Part shown: in pieces, positions 9,425-18,104 of the stretch
Layout: every line of letters starts with the position of its first letter
Numbering within the stretch: the stretch's first letter is position 1
Origin: Pseudoalteromonas sp. A25
GTDB lineage: Bacteria; Pseudomonadota; Gammaproteobacteria; Enterobacterales; Alteromonadaceae
Assembly (NCBI RefSeq): GCF_009176705.1
Contig: NZ_AP021846.1
Span: 528,001 to 592,000 of the forward strand
Direction of reading: 5' to 3'
Length of the DNA stretch: 64,000 nt
Program-made: the position numbers and the translations under genes
Notes under the pieces: model-generated
Databases searched by the model: none
What the model was told of the DNA's origin: nothing
What the model saw: only the letters and a program-made list of their open reading frames with translations

Positions 9425-10528
9425 ATGCTTCGACACATACTGATCACCGCCAGTTTGATTGGCTCTACATTCAGTTATGGAGCTGATGAGCTATTAAGCC
9501 GATTAACCTTACCCAAGGGGTATGAAGTTAGTTACTTTGCTAAAAATGTAGATAATGCAAGGCAGTTGGCGGTCTCTAAATCGGGCGTGGTGTATGCCGG
9601 CTCACGCAAGGCTGGCAATCTTTACGCGTTGATTGATAATAACCAAGATGGTGTGGCAGATAGAAAAATCGTGCTCGCTCAAGGGCTGAATATGCCCTCG
9701 GGTATTGCGCTTCATAATGGCGACTTATATGTTGCTGAAGTCAATCGTATTATTCGCTTTAAAAACATTGATAAACAACTGCCAAAACCCAGTTTTGAAG
9801 TGGTGTTTGATAAGCTGCCCACAGAGCGCCACCACGGCTGGAAGTTTATTCGCTTTACTGATGACGGCGAATTACTAATACCAGTTGGTGTGCCGTGTAA
9901 TGTGTGTGCTGAAGATGAGCGTTTTGGGCGTATTTTTTCACTCAATTTACAAACTAAAAAACTCACAACGATAGCCCAAGGCGTGCGTAATTCTGTGGGG
10001 TTTGATATCAACCCGCAAAGTGGCGCGTTGTGGTTCTCTGATAATGGCCGAGACATGATGGGCGATGATATCCCGCCTGATGAAATAAACCGCGTTAGCT
10101 TTGAAGGGGAGCACTTTGGTTTTCCGTATGTACATGGTGGCAGCGTGTTAGACCCTGAGTTTGGCAAAGGTAAAACGCTTGTTGATATGCAAAAGTACAC
10201 CGCGCCTAAACTGGCTTTGCAAGCCCATGTAGCGCCATTGGGTATTCATTTTTATCGTGGCAAGCAGTTTGCAAAAGATATGCATAATAAACTGCTGGTG
10301 GCAGAGCATGGCTCTTGGAATCGTAGCAAAAAAGTGGGCTACAGAGTGATGATGGCCACCATCAAAGAAGGCGAGATAACCGCCTATGAGCCTTTTATTA
10401 GTGGCTTTTTAGATAAAGAACAAACCTTGGGTCGTCCGGTTGCATTGGCCGAGCTTGCTGATGGCAGCTTGTTAGTGTCGGACGATTTTGCCAATGCGAT
10501 ATATCGCGTTCGCTATAACAATAAATAG
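9425..10528 (+). CDS. PQQ-dependent sugar dehydrogenase-like secreted protein
   Basis: A 367-residue protein with a signal peptide ([19 protein letters not shown]) and a six-bladed beta-propeller of the sorbosone/glucose dehydrogenase type. Visible landmarks are [36 protein letters not shown], the VGVPCNVC loop, [23 protein letters not shown], and [10 protein letters not shown]. These match the family that oxidises sugars in the periplasm with PQQ. The substrate is unknown and no PQQ synthesis genes are in view. It lies four bases after parE and eight before parC, so it is probably transcribed with the topoisomerase. Confidence 0.85.
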   Translation: MLRHILITASLIGSTFSYGADELLSRLTLPKGYEVSYFAKNVDNARQLAVSKSGVVYAGSRKAGNLYALIDNNQDGVADRKIVLAQGLNMPSGIALHNGDLYVAEVNRIIRFKNIDKQLPKPSFEVVFDKLPTERHHGWKFIRFTDDGELLIPVGVPCNVCAEDERFGRIFSLNLQTKKLTTIAQGVRNSVGFDINPQSGALWFSDNGRDMMGDDIPPDEINRVSFEGEHFGFPYVHGGSVLDPEFGKGKTLVDMQKYTAPKLALQAHVAPLGIHFYRGKQFAKDMHNKLLVAEHGSWNRSKKVGYRVMMATIKEGEITAYEPFISGFLDKEQTLGRPVALAELADGSLLVSDDFANAIYRVRYNNK

Positions 10529-10536
10529 GGTGTTAC

Positions 10537-12840
10537 ATGACTGATCCTCAAACCTTGTCTTTACAGGGGATTGAACAACAAACGATGGGGCGCTTTACCG
10601 AAGACGCCTACTTAAACTACTCCATGTATGTGATCATGGACCGAGCATTGCCACACATTGGTGATGGCCTAAAGCCGGTACAGCGTCGTATCGTGTATGC
10701 CATGAGCGAGTTGGGCTTATCTGCCGCCGCAAAATATAAAAAATCAGCCCGTACCGTGGGTGACGTACTCGGTAAGTATCACCCTCACGGTGACAGCGCC
10801 TGTTACGAAGCCATGGTATTAATGGCGCAGCCGTTTTCATATCGTTACCCTTTGGTTGACGGCCAAGGTAACTGGGGTGCCGCTGACGACCCTAAATCAT
10901 TTGCTGCGATGCGTTACACCGAAGCGCGCTTGTCGAAATTCTCTGAAGTATTACTCAAAGAGCTGGGCCAAGGCACTGTAGATTGGACACCAAACTTTGA
11001 TGGCACCATGGATGAACCTAAGGTGCTGCCCTCACGTTTGCCACATATTTTACTCAATGGCGTAACGGGTATTGCGGTAGGTATGGCCACCGACATACCG
11101 CCCCACAATGTGAAAGAGTTGGCAACTGCGTGTTGCATGTTGCTTGACCAACCAAAAACCTCTCTTGAAGAATTACTTGAAGTGGTACAAGCACCTGATT
11201 ATCCAACCGATGCAGAGATAATTACTGCTAAATCTGATATTCAAAAGATTTACACCACAGGCCGTGGTTCTATCAAAATGCGTGCGGTGTACACAGAAGA
11301 GCAGGGCGATATTGTGATCACCGCTTTACCGCATCAATGCTCGGGTGCCAAAGTGCTTGAGCAAATAGCTGCGCAAATGACTGCGAAAAAGCTGCCGATG
11401 GTGGCAGATTTACGCGATGAGTCGGATCACGAAAACCCAACGCGCATTGTGATTGTGCCGCGTTCAAACCGAGTGAAGCTTGAGCCATTGATGGCGCACT
11501 TATTTGCCACAACCGACTTAGAAAAAAGCTATCGCGTTAACCTTAATATGATTGGCTTAGATGGTCGCCCTAAGGTTAAAGACCTACTGCAGATTTTATC
11601 TGAATGGCTAGTGTTCCGCCGCGAAACGGTGCGCCGTCGTTTGCAATATCGCCTCGATAAAGTATTGGCGAGATTGCATATTTTAGAAGGTTTAATGACC
11701 GCGTTTTTAAATATCGACGAAGTCATTGAGATCATTCGCACCGAAGATAAGCCAAAAGAAGAGCTGATCGCACGCTTTGAGTTATCTGATAAGCAAGCCG
11801 AAGCCATTCTTGATTTAAAATTACGTCACTTAGCCAAGTTAGAAGAAGTGAAAATTCGTGGTGAGCAAGACGAGCTAAGTATTGAGCGCGATAAATTAGA
11901 ACTTACGCTCGGCTCAGAGCGTCGTATGTCGACGCTGATGAAAAAAGAAATTCAAGAGGCGGCAGAGCTTTATGGTGATGAACGCCGCTCACCGGTGATT
12001 GAACGCTCAGAAGCCAAAGCGTTAAGCGAAAAAGATTTGATCCCTTCAGAGTCAGTAACGGTTGTGCTATCTGATAAAGGCTGGGCACGTGTTGCCAAGG
12101 GCCATGATATTGATGCAGAGGGCTTAAGCTATCGCTCAGGCGATAGCTACAAGGCCTCAGCAAAAGGGCGAAGTAATCAGCCCGCGGTATTTTTAGACAG
12201 CTCAGGGCGTGCGTTTGCCACCGAAGCCCATAGTTTACCGTCTGCCCGAAGCCAAGGTGAGCCTATGACTGGGCGCTTTAACATGAGTACCGGTAGTAAC
12301 TTTGAGCATGTGGTGATGGGCGATGAGAAAACCCTTTACCTGATGGCGACCGATGGTGGTTATGGCTTTATCACTGAGTTTAACGACCTAGTGAGTAAAA
12401 ACAAAAACGGTAAGGCGCTTGTGAGTGTACCTAAAGGGGCACAGCTGATGGCACCTATCACTGTGAACGATGTTGCCACCGATATGTGTATGGCCATCTC
12501 TAACGAAGGCCGTATGCTGTTGTTTCCACTGCGCGACCTGCCAAAACTTGGCAAAGGTAAGGGTAACAAGATTATCTCTATTCCAAGTGCCAAGGTACAA
12601 GCGCGTGAGGAGTTTGTAAAAGTACTGGCTTGTGTACCTGAGGGCAGCTCAGTGACCCTGCATGCTGGCAAGCGCAAACTGACGCTTAAGCCAAGTGATT
12701 TAGAGCACTACTATGGCGAGCGTGGCCGCAGAGGTAATAAACTACCACGTGGCTTACAACGTGTAGATGAGTATGAAATTGAGCGTAAAAATGTAGCACC
12801 TGAAGATGCTGAGGCGCCGCTTGAGCAAAGTGATGACTAA
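10537..12840 (+). CDS. parC: DNA topoisomerase IV subunit A
   Basis: DNA-cleaving subunit of topoisomerase IV. The 767-residue protein carries the active-site tyrosine in [10 protein letters not shown] (about residue 127) and the quinolone-determining region [14 protein letters not shown]. There Ser87 and Glu91, equivalent to E. coli Ser80 and Glu84, are the wild-type sensitive residues. The C-terminal half has the beta-pinwheel repeats. A strong terminator follows. Confidence 0.97.
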   Translation: MTDPQTLSLQGIEQQTMGRFTEDAYLNYSMYVIMDRALPHIGDGLKPVQRRIVYAMSELGLSAAAKYKKSARTVGDVLGKYHPHGDSACYEAMVLMAQPFSYRYPLVDGQGNWGAADDPKSFAAMRYTEARLSKFSEVLLKELGQGTVDWTPNFDGTMDEPKVLPSRLPHILLNGVTGIAVGMATDIPPHNVKELATACCMLLDQPKTSLEELLEVVQAPDYPTDAEIITAKSDIQKIYTTGRGSIKMRAVYTEEQGDIVITALPHQCSGAKVLEQIAAQMTAKKLPMVADLRDESDHENPTRIVIVPRSNRVKLEPLMAHLFATTDLEKSYRVNLNMIGLDGRPKVKDLLQILSEWLVFRRETVRRRLQYRLDKVLARLHILEGLMTAFLNIDEVIEIIRTEDKPKEELIARFELSDKQAEAILDLKLRHLAKLEEVKIRGEQDELSIERDKLELTLGSERRMSTLMKKEIQEAAELYGDERRSPVIERSEAKALSEKDLIPSESVTVVLSDKGWARVAKGHDIDAEGLSYRSGDSYKASAKGRSNQPAVFLDSSGRAFATEAHSLPSARSQGEPMTGRFNMSTGSNFEHVVMGDEKTLYLMATDGGYGFITEFNDLVSKNKNGKALVSVPKGAQLMAPITVNDVATDMCMAISNEGRMLLFPLRDLPKLGKGKGNKIISIPSAKVQAREEFVKVLACVPEGSSVTLHAGKRKLTLKPSDLEHYYGERGRRGNKLPRGLQRVDEYEIERKNVAPEDAEAPLEQSDD

Positions 12841-12864
12841 CGCTTGAAGCGGCTTTTAATCATA

Positions 12865-12894
12865 AAAACGGCGCTTTTAAGCGCCGTTTTGTTT
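12865..12894 (+). terminator. Rho-independent terminator of the parE-parC run
   Basis: Perfect 12-bp stem AAAACGGCGCTT / AAGCGCCGTTTT (12865-12876 and 12879-12890) with a two-base central spacer and a T-rich tail, 24 bases after the parC stop. Confidence 0.95.
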
Positions 12895-12937
12895 GCGGAA
12901 CGTATTGGAATAAAACTAAAGAGATTAAAGAGTAAAT

Positions 12938-13198
12938 TTAGTTTGGTTGAGCCGATATTGAGAGCCTTGGTACAGCTAAGTCTTTTCCAAAGATAAGCGC
13001 AATTTCATAGGCTTGAATGATGTTCATCACTGTTTTTCCGCTTTCAAAATTACTGATGGTGGCTTGATCTACGCCCAGAATAGCGCCGAACTGTTTTTGG
13101 GTTAATCCCCTTTCTCTGCGCAAGTTACGTATACCCACTTGCAGCTCATTCTTAAACTTATCTACTTGTGCTTTTCTGACTGCTAAATTGTTTTTCAT
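12938..13198 (-). CDS. XRE-family helix-turn-helix regulator
   Basis: An 86-residue DNA-binding protein. The HTH spans about residues 21-75: IRNLRRERGLTQKQFGAILG, then VDQATISNFESGK as the recognition helix region. It resembles antitoxin-type and phage-type repressors, but no toxin gene is adjacent. A good AAGGAG-like site lies just upstream of its ATG. It marks the left side of the accessory block between parC and yicC. Confidence 0.85.
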   Translation of the reverse strand: MKNNLAVRKAQVDKFKNELQVGIRNLRRERGLTQKQFGAILGVDQATISNFESGKTVMNIIQAYEIALIFGKDLAVPRLSISAQPN

Positions 13199-13623
13199 GT
13201 TGCTCTCCTTAAGTAGAACCGCATTAATGGCCTGGACTACAAACCAAAGTGATACGGCCTCGCTAAACCGGTTTTAAGTCAGCTCTTTCACTTACACCAT
13301 CAAAACACCGTGGTCCGTGTATGGTTTTACTTCGACTTTGTTACTTGGTGTTAACATTATTTGTTGTTTGGTGTGGAAAAATCTCCCCATCAGAAAAATA
13401 AACGCATAAAAATACGCTTGATGTTTTTAAGCTGGGGGAAATAGTCAGAAAACAGGTTTTTAGATACGGGTTGCAGGCGTTTAGCAAAAGCAAGGCCGTA
13501 TAGTGGGTAAAACAAGCTGATTAAAACAGCCACCCAGCTTATTCTTACAGGCAAATTAAATAAGGCTCAAAAGTAAGCGGCTTTGGCTATACAGCCCTAG
13601 TTTAAAGCTTCTGTGTAAGCATT
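13199..13623. other. Intergenic region with a possible small membrane ORF
   Basis: No convincing gene. On the minus strand 13390-13554 there is a 54-codon frame beginning at TTG and reading LPVRISWVAVLISLFYPLYG, then a basic tail ending RIFMRLFF. It has one plausible membrane segment but no visible ribosome binding site. It could be a remnant of a larger membrane protein. Confidence 0.35.
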
Positions 13624-14439
13624 TTAAAGAGAGTTAACTTCACGTGTATTATCGCCTTTAGAAGAGCAAATCATCATGGTTAACAACGCACCACAGCACA
13701 ATGCCCACGCGATATAGATCAGCCCTTCAAAGTTATCGTAGATTAGGGTCCAAGACTTTAACTCAAAGTAAGACCACGCGATGTTTTCGAGCAGGCCTAA
13801 TAGATAAATAAGTGAGGTATACAAGTATAGCCAATGGAAAATACCATCAAAATGGGTCAATTTAATACTATTAGATTTAGAAAGTAACCGAGACAGCTGA
13901 ACCCTAAAAATCAATATTAGGACAGTTGTGATACTAAATAATAGCTGAACACCATAAATAAGAGTGCCTTGTAGGAGCAGGTTCCCACTGGGTGTTACGT
14001 TGTTAATTAGGCCTGTCTCAAATATAATGTAATTAGAAGCTGTCATAACAAAGACAAACCCCGTTATATGAACGATGTTGATATTCTTGGTGAAAGTACC
14101 GTATAGGGTGCAAAGACCCAGTAGTAGTAAATACCAAGAAGTAACAATAGTGCTATCCCAGAATTGGCTTAATACAAAAGCAAGTGTGATGAAGTCTAAA
14201 AGCTTTGCTTTACCATTGCTTTGCGCAGTCTCACGTATCGCTTTTATCTCACCTAACAGAACACTAAAATCAAGCTTGCAACATTGCAGCCATCTAAATA
14301 ACTTTTGCGCGGGAATATCACTGACATCCAATTCATAGTTAATAATGGTTTTTCTATCACAGTTGAGTTTGCGCGCCATATCTTGCTGTGTAATACCAGC
14401 GTTAATACGCATGGCTCTTAAATCTTCACCCTCTACCAC
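13624..14439 (-). CDS. HTH domain fused to a six-helix membrane domain
   Basis: A 271-residue protein not recognised as a named family. Residues 5-60 form an XRE-type HTH (LRAMRINAGITQQDMARKLN, CDRKTIINYELDVSDI). A linker follows, then about six hydrophobic segments (roughly 79-96, 100-116, 121-138, 155-178, 202-222, 237-258). The layout suggests a membrane-tethered transcription factor whose helices may sense a signal. A split version of the same two halves lies immediately upstream on the same strand (14514-15661), and the last membrane segments are almost identical between the two. Function is unknown. Confidence 0.8.
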   Translation of the reverse strand: MVEGEDLRAMRINAGITQQDMARKLNCDRKTIINYELDVSDIPAQKLFRWLQCCKLDFSVLLGEIKAIRETAQSNGKAKLLDFITLAFVLSQFWDSTIVTSWYLLLLGLCTLYGTFTKNINIVHITGFVFVMTASNYIIFETGLINNVTPSGNLLLQGTLIYGVQLLFSITTVLILIFRVQLSRLLSKSNSIKLTHFDGIFHWLYLYTSLIYLLGLLENIAWSYFELKSWTLIYDNFEGLIYIAWALCCGALLTMMICSSKGDNTREVNSL

Positions 14440-14513
14440 GGCTTATCCTTAGTTATTAGAGCTCCTAAAATTGAGAAAGATTGTACATATTTTGCGCCTA
14501 AAATATCGGCTTT

Positions 14514-15104
14514 TTATTGAGCTAACTGCTCAGTTGGTTTTTTTGAGCAAATCATCATGGTTAACAGCGCGCCGCAACACAATGCCCATGCAATGTAGAT
14601 TAGCCCTTCAAAATTATCATAAATTAAGGTCCAAGACTTTAATTCGAAGTAAGACCAAGCTATGTTCTCAAGAAGCGCTAACAGGTTAACCGCTGCCATA
14701 TAGATAAAAATCCAATGAAAAACGCCATCAAAGTGAGTTAACTCAATGTTTTTTGACTTAGATAATGCTCTAGAAGTTTGCACTCTAAAAATGAGAACTA
14801 TGGCTATTAGAAGGCTTATTAGCAATTGAGTCCCGTATATCAGAGTACCCTGTAACAACTTATTCTCTTCAGGTGTTGCTTCATTAATCAACCCAGTTTC
14901 AAAAATTATGTGGCTAATCCCAGTTAAAATGAATATGAATCCTGCGATATGGGCCATATTTATATTCTTCGTGTACACGCCGTATATAGTAGAAAAGCCT
15001 AATAAAAATAAATATAAAGGTGTAACAATGCGATCGTCCCATAACTGAATATAAAAAAATGCAATAGAAGCAATAGTAAATAAAATTAAGTTGGAGAGTT
15101 TCAT
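14514..15104 (-). CDS. Six-helix membrane protein, split-locus paralogue
   Basis: A 196-residue, very hydrophobic protein homologous along its length to residues 80-260 of the 271-residue HTH-membrane fusion. Shared blocks include TKNIN, IIFETGLIN, LLQGTLIYG, LTHFDG.FHW, and a run of 44 identical residues near the C-terminus beginning LLENIAWSYF and ending LLTMMICS. It has no HTH; that half is the separate gene at 15404-15661. It starts three bases after the preceding 99-codon gene, so it is translated from the same message. Function is unknown. Confidence 0.75.
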   Translation of the reverse strand: MKLSNLILFTIASIAFFYIQLWDDRIVTPLYLFLLGFSTIYGVYTKNINMAHIAGFIFILTGISHIIFETGLINEATPEENKLLQGTLIYGTQLLISLLIAIVLIFRVQTSRALSKSKNIELTHFDGVFHWIFIYMAAVNLLALLENIAWSYFELKSWTLIYDNFEGLIYIAWALCCGALLTMMICSKKPTEQLAQ

Positions 15105-15107
15105 TTT

Positions 15108-15407
15108 CTATCCTTGAGAATCATCTAAAATGGGGATTGGTAATAAAATAATTGCCTGTGTAACCCTAGGTGGTTTATTCGCTGTTCCACCTCCTACTAC
15201 AAAAGCACAGCAATCTTTGGGTAGTTCACGAGCACTTTTGGTTGAATATGTTTTCCTTTCTGGCTTTGAAGAGCCTGCACTCTCATTAATTGACATACAA
15301 ATGTTTTTTATAAGCTCACCATTATGGGCGCTTTTTTTTTGCTTATAATTAGGCGGCATGAAAAAATTCATACGTTTAAGAATACTAAGAGGGCTTAACT
15401 GTGTCAT
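15108..15407 (-). CDS. Unknown 99-residue protein between HTH and membrane genes
   Basis: Its ATG overlaps the stop of the upstream HTH gene (ATGA) and its stop is three bases before the membrane gene, which argues that it is real and translationally coupled. The sequence is basic in the first 60 residues. A Cys-Cys pair and a glycine run follow (CCAFVVGGGTANKPPRV), then a hydrophobic, proline-containing end (AIILLPIPILDDSQG). I do not recognise it. A precursor peptide processed near the glycine run is one possibility. It could also be a lengthened linker left by splitting an HTH-membrane fusion. Confidence 0.5.
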   Translation of the reverse strand: MTQLSPLSILKRMNFFMPPNYKQKKSAHNGELIKNICMSINESAGSSKPERKTYSTKSARELPKDCCAFVVGGGTANKPPRVTQAIILLPIPILDDSQG

Positions 15408-15661
15408 TGTTCGTCATCCTGTAAGTTTGGTTTTTGTTTGCTGTTAACCTGATCGCGGATCTGTTTTATTTCATTTAATAACGATCCAGAATCTATCTTA
15501 CAATATACAAGCCACATGAAAAGTTGTTTGGACCGAATATCACTTACGCCTAACTCATAGTTAATGATGGTCTTTCTATCGCATTTGAGTTTCTTAGCCA
15601 TGGCATCTTGAGAGATACCGGCATTAACTCTCATTGCTCTTAAATCATCACCATTTATCAC
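15404..15661 (-). CDS. XRE-type HTH protein, split-locus paralogue
   Basis: An 85-residue DNA-binding protein closely matching the first 80 residues of the 271-residue fusion protein: DLRAMRVNAGISQDAMAKKL, KCDRKTIINYELGVSDI, then QLFMWLVYCKID and NEIKQIRDQV. It is first in a three-gene run HTH, 99-residue protein, six-helix membrane protein. It presumably regulates its own operon, possibly with the membrane partner. Confidence 0.78.
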   Translation of the reverse strand: MINGDDLRAMRVNAGISQDAMAKKLKCDRKTIINYELGVSDIRSKQLFMWLVYCKIDSGSLLNEIKQIRDQVNSKQKPNLQDDEQ

Positions 15662-16119
15662 GTCCTTGTCCTTTTAATCTAATGAGGAGAGTGCGCCACA
15701 CCTAAAAAACATAATGTTAACAATTGAACAGCTGTATCAATATAAAAATAAAAATGTCAGCGTTGTCAGTAGCTAAAAATTCAGCATCTCAGCCTGACTG
15801 AATTACCAAATACAAGATATTTTAAAAGAAACAAAAGATCAACTTTTTGTTTACAATGTGAGGGTTTGAGAAATTGCTTAAAAGTTTCAAGAAGTGAATC
15901 TTTTGAAGTCAGCTGATGCGAGTCAAAGTCGTGAGCTTTGAAAGCGATAGATAAAATAAACAAATGCTCGTCGTACATTAGACTCATTTATAGAATAAGC
16001 TTTTATTGTGCCACTACATATATAAATATTGTCATGTTTTAGCTTACTAAGGTAAATTAATCATTACTGTTATGAAGTTAGCAGTTTGCTAATAAGATCG
16101 CGCATATAAGGAGTATTTA
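15662..16119. other. AT-rich intergenic region before the restriction gene
   Basis: No supported gene. A 68-codon minus-strand frame at 15781-15987 has no homology that I recognise and no clear ribosome binding site. The segment contains the promoters for the HTH operon (leftward) and for the endonuclease (rightward). Confidence 0.5.
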
Positions 16120-16698
16120 GTGCCCCATAGATTTAATTTAATAAAAGATACATCGAAGTCCGTATCTGTATTTTTAGATGTAGTACCTGATTTTCGTTTA
16201 GACAAGGATCTTGATCCATCTGTGTATATGCAAAAACACTGGTCAGCTTTTTACAAAGTACATCCGGAAAGTAGTAACTCTATAAACGGAACATTCTTTG
16301 AACTGCTATTTTCTACGGTGTTGATAAATAAAGGAATACTGCCATTTTATTATCAAGCAAAGGCCGCATTTGTTCCAAATGTGGAGTACGATATTTTGAT
16401 TAATACAGAAGAAGTGGGCCCTATTTGTATTTCACTTAAAACCACTCTAAGAGAAAGGTATAAACAAGCTGATTTAGAAGCGCTCGTCCTCAAAAATGTT
16501 CATAGGAGAAGTCTTGCATATTTAGTAACTTCAGATGACATTAAAAATATAAATAAAAAGATTGAGAATGGAGAAATCGTCTCTATAGATAAGGCATATA
16601 ACATTGATAATATTGACGAGCTCGTTAGCGATTTAAAAAATTACAAAATTGTAGAACCTGAAATGGTACGAACGATCTCAGGGAAGGAAATAACATAG
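16120..16698 (+). CDS. Probable type II restriction endonuclease
   Basis: A 192-residue protein read from GTG, with AAGGAG ending seven bases upstream. The layout fits a PD-(D/E)XK nuclease: helix with Glu61 (GTFFELLFSTVL), then Asp91 in VEYDILINT, then Ser-Leu-Lys107 in CISLKTTLRERYKQADLEA. This last block resembles type II enzymes paired with cytosine methylases. It is convergent with a 5-methylcytosine methyltransferase 66 bases away, forming a restriction-modification pair. Recognition site is unknown. Confidence 0.75.
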   Translation: MPHRFNLIKDTSKSVSVFLDVVPDFRLDKDLDPSVYMQKHWSAFYKVHPESSNSINGTFFELLFSTVLINKGILPFYYQAKAAFVPNVEYDILINTEEVGPICISLKTTLRERYKQADLEALVLKNVHRRSLAYLVTSDDIKNINKKIENGEIVSIDKAYNIDNIDELVSDLKNYKIVEPEMVRTISGKEIT

Positions 16699-16764
16699 CA
16701 CAGCACAGATTGCTCTGGACAAAATCATGTACAGAGCCTTTTTACGTTGCTACGAAGTTTATAC

Positions 16765-17820
16765 TTAAGCCATTTTATTGTTTGTCTTTAATCTAGAAGT
16801 TAGTTCTTTCATCAACACTAAATCAATTTGTTTAGCTATTTCCCCAACTACCTTGATGCAGACCGAATTACCCATTTGTCTATACATTTGCGTACGTGAT
16901 ACGGGTATCACAAAATCTGGAGGGAAGCCCATAATCGCTTTGCACTCATTAGCTGTTAATAGTCTGATACCTGTTTCACCATCTTTAACAAAAGTCCCTG
17001 TAAGTCTTTGTATTTTATGGTATGTAGATACAAGAGTCTTCACGTGCCCTTTGCTATGTTGGTCAACTAAAATAGGCCTACCATCATCTTTTTTGAAAAG
17101 ATAAGATTTTTGCAAATGTTCTGAAATCGAATACCCAGAAATATTTTTCTCTATGTAGTCTCCTATATTTACAACTTCCATTGGTGGAGTTGGAAATTCG
17201 AAAGAGCAAGGAAATGAAAAAGCAACTAAGTAAAACCTATTTCTGTTTTGTGGAACACCAAAATCCTTAGCGTTTAATAGAGTATGGTGGCATTGATAGT
17301 TTCGTTTTTCTAGCTCAGAAATTATAGTAGATAGGGTATTTCCGTTATCGTGGTTTACAATCCCTGGTACATTTTCTAGGAATACAACTTTAGGGTGCTT
17401 CTCATCGATAACTTTCAATACTTCATCAAACATAGTACCTTGAGTTGGATGAGCAAAACCTTCTCTTTTTCCGATCGAGCTAAACGGTTGGCATGGAAAT
17501 CCTCCACACAGAATATCATGATCAGGTATGCTGCTTTTTTCAATTTTAGTTATATCGCCAAAAGGAACAACGCCATAGTTTGCATAGTATGTGTGTTGTG
17601 CATAAAGGTCTATTTCAGAGGAAAAAACACATCCTCCATCTATTGATTCAAACGCCCTACGGATTCCACCAATACCTGCAAATAGGTCTATAAAAGTGAA
17701 CTTCTTGTTTTTATTTTTTTCCTGTTCAACTTTATGAGTCATAATCGCGAGATTTTCATGGTCTTTCTTGATATCTTTTGCTGTTAAATCAGAGAAAATT
17801 TGTTTCATTGAAAGTCTCAC
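16765..17820 (-). CDS. DNA (cytosine-5-)-methyltransferase
   Basis: A 351-residue C5 methylase with motif I FIDLFAGIGGIRRAFE, motif IV GGFPCQPFSSIG with the catalytic Cys, motif VI LENVPG, motif VIII QNRNRFYLV and motif X MGNSV. A short variable region of about 80 residues, between motifs VIII and IX, is the target-recognition part. The first 40 residues, before motif I, are rich in Lys and Glu. It protects host DNA from the convergent endonuclease. The start may be ATG 17820 or 17808. An 18-bp palindrome lies 130 bases upstream. Confidence 0.93.
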   Translation of the reverse strand: MRLSMKQIFSDLTAKDIKKDHENLAIMTHKVEQEKNKNKKFTFIDLFAGIGGIRRAFESIDGGCVFSSEIDLYAQHTYYANYGVVPFGDITKIEKSSIPDHDILCGGFPCQPFSSIGKREGFAHPTQGTMFDEVLKVIDEKHPKVVFLENVPGIVNHDNGNTLSTIISELEKRNYQCHHTLLNAKDFGVPQNRNRFYLVAFSFPCSFEFPTPPMEVVNIGDYIEKNISGYSISEHLQKSYLFKKDDGRPILVDQHSKGHVKTLVSTYHKIQRLTGTFVKDGETGIRLLTANECKAIMGFPPDFVIPVSRTQMYRQMGNSVCIKVVGEIAKQIDLVLMKELTSRLKTNNKMA

Positions 17821-17949
17821 TTGTTACGGTTACTTGATAGTAAATTTATATAAAGGTTAGTCTGTACAGCCGTGAAGCTATTGTGATGGACAACTCGTAA
17901 TAATAACATTAAGGGGTTGTCTATACCATGAAATGAAGTATAGAATTGC

Positions 17950-17967
17950 ACTGTACATATGTACAGT
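17950..17967. promoter_or_regulatory. Palindromic operator, LexA-box form
   Basis: ACTGTACATATGTACAGT is a perfect 18-bp palindrome containing CTG-N10-CAG with CTGT/ACAG ends, the gammaproteobacterial LexA-box pattern. It lies about 130 bases upstream of the methyltransferase start and downstream of yicC, so the methyltransferase is the likely target. An operator for methylase self-control is the alternative. Confidence 0.5.
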
Positions 17968-18053
17968 TTTTGCGGTTCTTTTTTTGACTTTGAATCAGGC
18001 GAAGCATTTATCACTTGTGCCTTTACAGTTCAACTCTAACGAAGAGTGGTGAA

Positions 18054-18083
18054 TAATAAAAAAGCCCTTATTTACAGGGCTTT
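18054..18083 (-). terminator. Rho-independent terminator of yicC
   Basis: Stem AAAGCCCT / AGGGCTTT (18061-18068 and 18076-18083) with a seven-base loop, followed on the minus strand by a T-rich run, just after the yicC stop. Confidence 0.85.
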
Positions 18084-18104
18084 ATAGCTGAGTTTATATG
18101 GGCT

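Noticed and set aside
9712..10200. 162-codon frame antisense to the sugar dehydrogenase gene
   Set aside because: Shadow of a strongly supported gene; composition follows the opposite strand.
15781..15987. 68-codon minus-strand frame before the restriction gene
   Set aside because: No homology, no binding site; AT-rich DNA gives such frames by chance.
17817..18014. 65-codon frame just upstream of the methyltransferase, overlapping it by four bases
   Set aside because: The overlap is suggestive, but the product has no recognisable features, lacks a clear ribosome binding site and covers the palindromic operator.
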